Shown here: one piece after another, positions 5,937-10,157 of the stretch
How the letters are laid out: each line of letters starts with the position of its first letter
Numbering within the stretch: the stretch's first letter is position 1
Origin: CASQEL01 sp036655975
GTDB lineage: Bacteria; Desulfobacterota; Desulfovibrionia; Desulfovibrionales; Desulfovibrionaceae
Direction of reading: 5' to 3'
Length of the DNA: 10,157 nucleotides
Assembly: GCA_036655975.1 (NCBI GenBank)
Contig: JAVVPD010000078.1
Coordinates: forward strand, 1-10,157
Program-made: the position numbers and the translations under genes
Notes under the pieces: generated by a model
Databases searched by the model: none
The model's input: the letters and a program-made list of their open reading frames with translations, nothing else
What the model was told of the DNA's origin: nothing

Positions 5937-7205
5937 ATGCACCACAATTTTTTCACGGTATTGAGTGTAGCCGAGGTAAGGGCCTGCCTTCAGGCTATGC
6001 CTCGCCTCGAATCTGAAACGCTTTCCCTGCACCACCCGCAAGGTTTAGAAGGACGTATACTGGCGGCAGACGTACGGGCTCTGGATGATGTGCCCCTTGC
6101 CAGCCGCTCAGGCATGGACGGCTATGCCGTGCGCGCCGCTGATACCTTTGGGGCGACAGAGAGTAATCCCACCTATCTCACCTGTGTGGGACATATCGCC
6201 ATTGAGCATCCTGCCACTTTCCGCATCCAACCGGGCCAATGCGCGGGCATTGTCACGGGGGGAATTCTGCCGGAAGGGGCCGACGCCATTGTGATGGTGG
6301 AACACACTCACCCCATGGACGCCCACTGTATTGAGGTGCGCCGGGGGGTGCCTCCGGGGGAATATGTGATGTTCCAAGGCGAAGACGCCCGCGAAAACAC
6401 CGTGGCCCTGCCCGCCGGAACCCTGCTTCGCCCGCAGGAATTGGGCTTATTGGCGGCTGTCGGCGCGGTCAACATTGCGGTGTACAAACAGCCGGTGGTG
6501 GCGATTCTGTCCACGGGGGATGAAGTCATTCCGGTGGAAGACAAGCCCCGTGTCGGACAAGTACGCGACGTGAACAGCCATACCCTCGGGGCTATGGCGC
6601 GACGCTGCGGTGCCTCCGTACGGCCTTTGGGCATTGTCAAAGATACGCTGGAGGCGCTGGAAAAAGCCCTGACCGAGGGCTTACAGCACGCCGATGTGGT
6701 GCTACTGTCCGGCGGGAGTTCCGTAGGCGTGCGCGACCTGACCGTCAAGGCGCTGGAGCGCCGGAAAGGCACGGAAATTTTGTGCCACGGCGTGGCACTT
6801 TCGCCCGGCAAGCCGCTCATTCTTGCCCGCACCCCACAAGGGAAAATGGTCTGGGGGCTCCCCGGGCAAGTGACCTCAGCACAGGTGGTGATGACGGTAC
6901 TGGGCCAACCCTTTTTACGCCATTGCAGCGGGCAGGTCGACCCTTTCAACCAACAGCACTGGCCCCTACGCCGCGCGGAATTGTCCCGCAATGTGGCCTC
7001 GCAGCAGGGACGCGAAGACTATGTGCGCGTACGCCTTGAACCCCGTACAAACCCGCACGGTACGCCCCTGCCCCCCTTGGCCGTGCCACTGCTCGGCTTG
7101 TCCGGCCTATTACGCACCCTGACCGAAGCACAGGGGCTTGTCCGCATTGCCGCCCCAAAAGAAGGCCTTGAACAGGGGCAAATGGTGGACGCACTCCTGA
7201 TTTAA
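5937..7205 (+). CDS. moeA: Molybdopterin molybdenumtransferase MoeA
   Basis: Inserts molybdate (or tungstate) into adenylylated molybdopterin in the last step of basic molybdenum cofactor synthesis, in the cytoplasm. 422 residues, the usual family size. Domains in order: the N-terminal MoeA region with LASRSGMDGYAVRA (54-67), domain II around TGGILPEGADAIVMVE (107-122), and the MogA-like domain (about 185-325). The MogA-like domain has LSTGDEVIPVE (191-201), GQVRDVNSHTL (207-217), LLSGGSSVGVRDLT (256-269) and GVALSPGKPLILAR (285-298). The C-terminal beta domain is about 335-422. The SGGSSVG-RDLT version is one I associate with sulfate reducers and archaea. The loop usually written GLPGNPVSA is GLPGQVTSA (307-315), a departure at two usually conserved positions. 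The ATG at 5937 has AAGGCGG six bases upstream. The gene stands alone, with no other moa/mob/mog gene in view. By eye its GC content looks higher than that of lysS or lolC. Confidence 0.95.
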   Translation: MHHNFFTVLSVAEVRACLQAMPRLESETLSLHHPQGLEGRILAADVRALDDVPLASRSGMDGYAVRAADTFGATESNPTYLTCVGHIAIEHPATFRIQPGQCAGIVTGGILPEGADAIVMVEHTHPMDAHCIEVRRGVPPGEYVMFQGEDARENTVALPAGTLLRPQELGLLAAVGAVNIAVYKQPVVAILSTGDEVIPVEDKPRVGQVRDVNSHTLGAMARRCGASVRPLGIVKDTLEALEKALTEGLQHADVVLLSGGSSVGVRDLTVKALERRKGTEILCHGVALSPGKPLILARTPQGKMVWGLPGQVTSAQVVMTVLGQPFLRHCSGQVDPFNQQHWPLRRAELSRNVASQQGREDYVRVRLEPRTNPHGTPLPPLAVPLLGLSGLLRTLTEAQGLVRIAAPKEGLEQGQMVDALLI

Positions 7206-7221
7206 AGCATTAATGCTTTAA
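7202..7221. terminator. Perfect 20-bp palindrome between the ends of moeA and lon, possible bidirectional terminator
   Basis: TTAAAGCATTAATGCTTTAA is its own reverse complement. It contains the moeA TAA stop (7203-7205) and ends 2 bases before the lon stop (7224-7226), so it lies exactly where the two convergent transcripts meet. As RNA it can form an 8-bp stem with a TTAA loop from either direction. The stem is AU-rich and the downstream U-tract is short in both directions, so terminator strength would be low. A protein-binding site is the alternative. Confidence 0.4.
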
Positions 7222-7223
7222 GT

Positions 7224-9686
7224 CTATTGCGCGGGCGTGACCACCTCAGGATTGTCTTTTCGGCGCAATGAAAGATAGAGCGGTTCTACCGTTCCGCTTG
7301 TACGCCCGCTGAAAATTTCAGCAGCGGTGGCGTCAAGGGCTTGCGGCAGCACTTCATCCACATGATCCACAAACACGATATGGAGGTCACGCAGCACTTC
7401 TTCCGGTACTTCTTTTAAATCTTTTTCGTTATCGCGGGGCATAATCACCTTGGTAATCCCGCTACGCCGCGCCGCCAACAGCTTCTCGCGCAAACCGCCG
7501 ATGGGCAGCACCCGACCGCGCAAAGATATTTCCCCGGTCATGGCCACATCATTACGCACCGGAATCCCCAACAGCGCGGAGACAATGGACGTTGCCAGCG
7601 TGATGCCTGCCGAAGGCCCGTCTTTGGGGGTGGCACCGGCGGGGAAATGGACGTGAATGTCAACCTTGCGATAAAAGCGCGGTGACAGGCCAAACATGTC
7701 TGAACGCGAACGCACGTAAGACATGGCTGCCTTGGCGGATTCCTTCATCACGTCACCCAATTGTCCGGTGGTAACAACCTGCCCCGCTCCGGGCATCAGG
7801 CTGGTTTCCACAAACAAAATATCCCCCCCGCTCTGATTATAGGCGAGGCCCGTGCACACGCCCACTTGCGGATTAGGCTCACGTTCGTCGTGACGGTAGC
7901 GCTTAACGCCCAAATAGGTATTCAAACTTTGGCAGGAAATAGAGTAGCTTTTGTCCTGATCACTTTCCTGCACCAATTTGATGGCAACCTTGCGGCACAG
8001 GGCAGCCAGCTCACGCTCCAGATTACGCACCCCCGCTTCACGGGTATAACAACGGATAATTTCCATCAGCGCGTTGTCAGAAAGTTTAAGATGCTGCTCG
8101 TGCAGGCCGTGTAATTCGCGCTGTTTGGGCAGCAAAAATTGCCGGGCAATGCGGCGCTTTTCCGTTTCAAGATAGCTATTCAATTCAATAATTTCCATAC
8201 GGTCTTGCAGGGCTGCCGGAATGGAATGCAGAGAATTGGCGGTGGTGATAAAAAATATTTTGGACAAATCATAATCAAGGTCAAGATAGTGGTCCATGAA
8301 GGTATTATTCTGTTCAGGATCCAGCACTTCCAGCAGGGCTGAAGCGGGATCTCCCCGAAAATCGCCCGACAATTTGTCAATTTCATCCAGACAAAACAAA
8401 GGATTATTGAACTTTGTCCTCTTGAGCGATTGCAAAATTTTGCCCGGCAACGCGCCCACATAGGTACGCCGATGCCCACGTATTTCGGCTTCGTCGCGCA
8501 CCCCTCCGAGGGACAGACGCACAAAATCACGGCCCGTAGCCTTGGCAACGGACTTAGCCAGTGACGTTTTCCCCACGCCGGGGGGGCCCACAAGGCACAG
8601 AATGGGGCCCTTCAGCCCGCCCGAAAGTTTTTGCACCGCCAGATATTCCAGAATACGTTCCTTGGGCTTTTCCAGACCATAGTGGTCATTATCCAGAATA
8701 TCCCGGGCTTTCTGGATATCAATGTCAATATCCTTCAGATCGTTCCACGGCAGGTCGAGAATCCAGTCCACATAATTGCGGACTACCGTGTATTCGGCGG
8801 ACGAGGGAGGCATGGCCCGCAGCTTTTTCACTTCGCGCAGGCCGCGTTCATGGGCTTCTTCAGGCATATTGCGGTCTTTCATGCGCTGTTCAAGCTCAAG
8901 AATTTCGGCCTGCGGGTCTTCCTCTCGGCCCATTTCCTTGTGAATCGCCTTTATTTGCTCACTCAAATAATATTCGCGCTGATTGCGTTCCATCTGGGTC
9001 TTAACGCGACTCTTAATGCTTTTTTCCACCGAGGACACGGCAATTTCGCCCGACAAAATTTCGTACACCTTCCCCAAGCGGGGCGAGGTATCCGCCATTT
9101 CCAGCACCAATTGCTTTTGGCGGTAGTCCACTTTCAAGTGGGGCATTATCGCGTCGGCAAGGCGACCCGTATCCTGCAAGGCCAGAATGGCAAGCAGTGC
9201 CTCCTGCGTAAGCTTTTTATTAATCTTACCGTATTCTTCGAGGGCTTCATGGGTGGCCCGCACCAAACCTTCGGTTTCCACATCGGCAATGGAATTTTCC
9301 ACCACCGGAATAGCCCGCACGTGGGGATAGGTGCCCTCACCAAAGGTTGCAACCGCTGGCTCGCCCTGCCAAGAGGCCCGGTACAAGCCTTCAAACAGCA
9401 CCTTGATAGTGCCGTCGGGCAAACGCAATAATTGCAGAATTTTACTGACAACACCTACGGAATACAGATCTTCGGTGGTGGGTTTTTCCATGTCCGGCTC
9501 GCGCTGGGCAACCAGAAAAATCTTTTTCCCATAGTCGCCCAGCGCCGCTTCAATGGCACGGATAGAGGCATCACGACCCACAAAAAGCGGCATGATGGTG
9601 CGCGGAAACATAACCACTTCGCGCAGGGTCATCAAGGGCAGCTCAAGGCCGTCCTGGGGGATACGTGGAATGACAATATCTGCCAT
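7224..9686 (-). CDS. lon: ATP-dependent Lon protease
   Basis: Soluble homohexameric AAA+ serine protease that degrades misfolded and short-lived regulatory proteins. At 820 residues it is the usual length for bacterial LonA. The N-terminal substrate-binding domain spans about 15-215 (LPLMTLREVVMFPRTIMPLFVGR), followed by a helical/coiled region (about 220-310, REYYLSEQIKAIHKEMG). The AAA+ module has Walker A GPPGVGKT (367-374), Walker B FCLDEIDK (431-438) and sensor-1 TTAN (481-484). The protease domain has the Ser-Lys dyad at S692 (PKDGPSAG) and K735 (GGLREK). The 43-residue spacing equals that between S679 and K722 in E. coli Lon. All catalytic residues are intact. The ATG at 9686 has AAGGAG eight bases upstream, and that site overlaps the clpX stop codon. 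Convergent with moeA at its 3' end. Confidence 0.98.
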   Translation of the reverse strand: MADIVIPRIPQDGLELPLMTLREVVMFPRTIMPLFVGRDASIRAIEAALGDYGKKIFLVAQREPDMEKPTTEDLYSVGVVSKILQLLRLPDGTIKVLFEGLYRASWQGEPAVATFGEGTYPHVRAIPVVENSIADVETEGLVRATHEALEEYGKINKKLTQEALLAILALQDTGRLADAIMPHLKVDYRQKQLVLEMADTSPRLGKVYEILSGEIAVSSVEKSIKSRVKTQMERNQREYYLSEQIKAIHKEMGREEDPQAEILELEQRMKDRNMPEEAHERGLREVKKLRAMPPSSAEYTVVRNYVDWILDLPWNDLKDIDIDIQKARDILDNDHYGLEKPKERILEYLAVQKLSGGLKGPILCLVGPPGVGKTSLAKSVAKATGRDFVRLSLGGVRDEAEIRGHRRTYVGALPGKILQSLKRTKFNNPLFCLDEIDKLSGDFRGDPASALLEVLDPEQNNTFMDHYLDLDYDLSKIFFITTANSLHSIPAALQDRMEIIELNSYLETEKRRIARQFLLPKQRELHGLHEQHLKLSDNALMEIIRCYTREAGVRNLERELAALCRKVAIKLVQESDQDKSYSISCQSLNTYLGVKRYRHDEREPNPQVGVCTGLAYNQSGGDILFVETSLMPGAGQVVTTGQLGDVMKESAKAAMSYVRSRSDMFGLSPRFYRKVDIHVHFPAGATPKDGPSAGITLATSIVSALLGIPVRNDVAMTGEISLRGRVLPIGGLREKLLAARRSGITKVIMPRDNEKDLKEVPEEVLRDLHIVFVDHVDEVLPQALDATAAEIFSGRTSGTVEPLYLSLRRKDNPEVVTPAQ

Positions 9687-9694
9687 GGTATAAA

Positions 9695-9700
9695 CTCCTT
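9695..9700 (-). promoter_or_regulatory. lon ribosome binding site overlapping the clpX stop codon
   Basis: AAGGAG on the minus strand, eight bases before the lon ATG. It shares two bases (9699-9700) with the clpX TAA (9701-9699). Ribosomes finishing clpX would therefore stop on the lon initiation site, which points to coupled translation and fits a shared clpX-lon transcript. Confidence 0.7.
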
Positions 9701-10157
9701 AAGAAGCGGCCCGTTCTTCTGCATCGTACAACAACACAGGTTCCTTGCCCTTGGTAATGACGGCCTGATTGATCAGACATTCTTTCACATTAGGCATGGA
9801 TGGTAAGCGAAACATGATATCCAGCATAATTTTTTCCATCACATTACGCAGACCCCGCGCGCCCGTTTTGCGTTCAATAGCTTGCGTGGCAATACTCTTG
9901 AGAGCATTATTGGTAAAACGCAAGCTGACATGATCCAATTCAAACAACTTTTGGTACTGACGCACCAAGGCGTTTTTAGGTTCGGTCAGAATACGGATTA
10001 AATCAGGTTCGGACAAATCTTCCACATGGGTAATGACCGGAATACGGCCTACAAATTCAGGAATAAGCCCAAATTTCACGAGATCAGCCGGATGGATCTG
10101 TTCCAGCAATTCGGACATCGGCTGTTCCTTGGTGCTGCGAACCTTGGCGCCAAAACC
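9699..10157 (-). CDS. clpX: ATP-dependent Clp protease ATP-binding subunit ClpX, C-terminal part (5' end outside the window)
   Basis: The last 152 residues of ClpX, the unfoldase that feeds substrates to the ClpP peptidase. The frame is open to the window edge, entering with GFGAKVRS. It continues with DLVKFGLIPEFVGRIPVITHVEDLSE, EPKNALVRQYQKLFELD, the sensor-2 region ERKTGARGLRNVMEKIMLD and FRLPSMPNVKEC. These align block by block with the C-terminal AAA+ subdomain of E. coli ClpX. An internal ATG at 10118 is not the real start. The zinc-binding, Walker A/B and pore-loop parts lie beyond the right edge. The TAA stop overlaps the lon ribosome binding site, 12 bp before the lon ATG. This matches the widespread (tig-)clpP-clpX-lon arrangement and suggests co-transcription with lon. 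Confidence 0.97.
   Translation of the reverse strand, partial: GFGAKVRSTKEQPMSELLEQIHPADLVKFGLIPEFVGRIPVITHVEDLSEPDLIRILTEPKNALVRQYQKLFELDHVSLRFTNNALKSIATQAIERKTGARGLRNVMEKIMLDIMFRLPSMPNVKECLINQAVITKGKEPVLLYDAEERAAS

Noticed and set aside
5834..6016. A 60-codon plus-strand frame overlapping the start of moeA
   Set aside because: It covers the predicted moeA promoter and has no ribosome binding site. moeA has a good start of its own in another frame.
6308..6991. A 227-codon minus-strand open frame within moeA
   Set aside because: It is antisense to an intact moeA, has a composition rich in Arg, Ser, Pro and Thr as expected for a shadow frame, and lacks a convincing ribosome binding site or domain.
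8631..9431. A 266-codon open frame on the plus strand, antisense to lon
   Set aside because: It lies entirely within the confidently assigned lon gene. Its translation shows no recognisable motif, and long antisense frames are common opposite codon-biased genes.
1..10157. Search by eye for mobile elements, CRISPR arrays, tRNA/rRNA genes, toxin-antitoxin pairs or a defence island
   Set aside because: No spaced direct repeats, transposase motifs, tRNA-like cloverleaf or unexplained gene-sized gaps were seen. Almost every base is accounted for by housekeeping genes.

Overview
The window reads as an ordinary, densely packed chromosomal segment of a Gram-negative bacterium. It most resembles a sulfate-reducing deltaproteobacterium of the Desulfovibrio group (Desulfovibrionaceae). 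The basis is the protein character (a MoeA with the SGGSSVG-RD motif variant, and a BamA carrying an extra N-terminal domain) and the gene order lysS-lolC-lolD-bamA. Assignment to a genus is inference from remembered family patterns, not from a search. There are eight genes, no RNA genes, no mobile elements and no CRISPR array. No gene-free stretch exceeds about 150 bases.

Layout from left to right. Positions 1-5787 hold a leftward run, transcribed from high to low coordinates: eamA-type exporter, rdgB, lysS, lolC/E, lolD and the start of bamA, which leaves the window at position 1. Spacing tightens along the run: 26 bp between eamA and rdgB, 82 bp between rdgB and lysS, 2-8 bp between lysS and lolC, a 1-bp TAATG overlap between lolC and lolD, and a 20-bp overlap between lolD and bamA. 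Positions 5788-5936 are a divergent promoter region. moeA runs rightward from 5937 to 7205. It converges on lon (9686 to 7224, leftward), and a perfect 20-bp palindrome lies between them. lon is preceded by the 3' end of clpX, which enters from the right edge, so the classic clpX-lon pair is present and tightly coupled.

How the genes work together. clpX and lon form a cytoplasmic proteolysis module. lolC, lolD and bamA form an outer-membrane biogenesis module: LolCD extracts lipoproteins from the inner membrane, and BamA inserts beta-barrels in the outer membrane. The module is coupled to two housekeeping genes, lysyl-tRNA synthetase and the nucleotide-pool sanitiser RdgB. moeA serves molybdenum cofactor (and probably tungsten cofactor) synthesis and stands alone here.

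I found no convincing novel multi-gene system. The points most worth a second look are the periplasmic TolB/FlgO-like domain ahead of the first POTRA of BamA, the hairpin and possible 9-codon leader ORF that ends on the eamA start codon, the overlapping divergent promoters, and the palindrome between moeA and lon.
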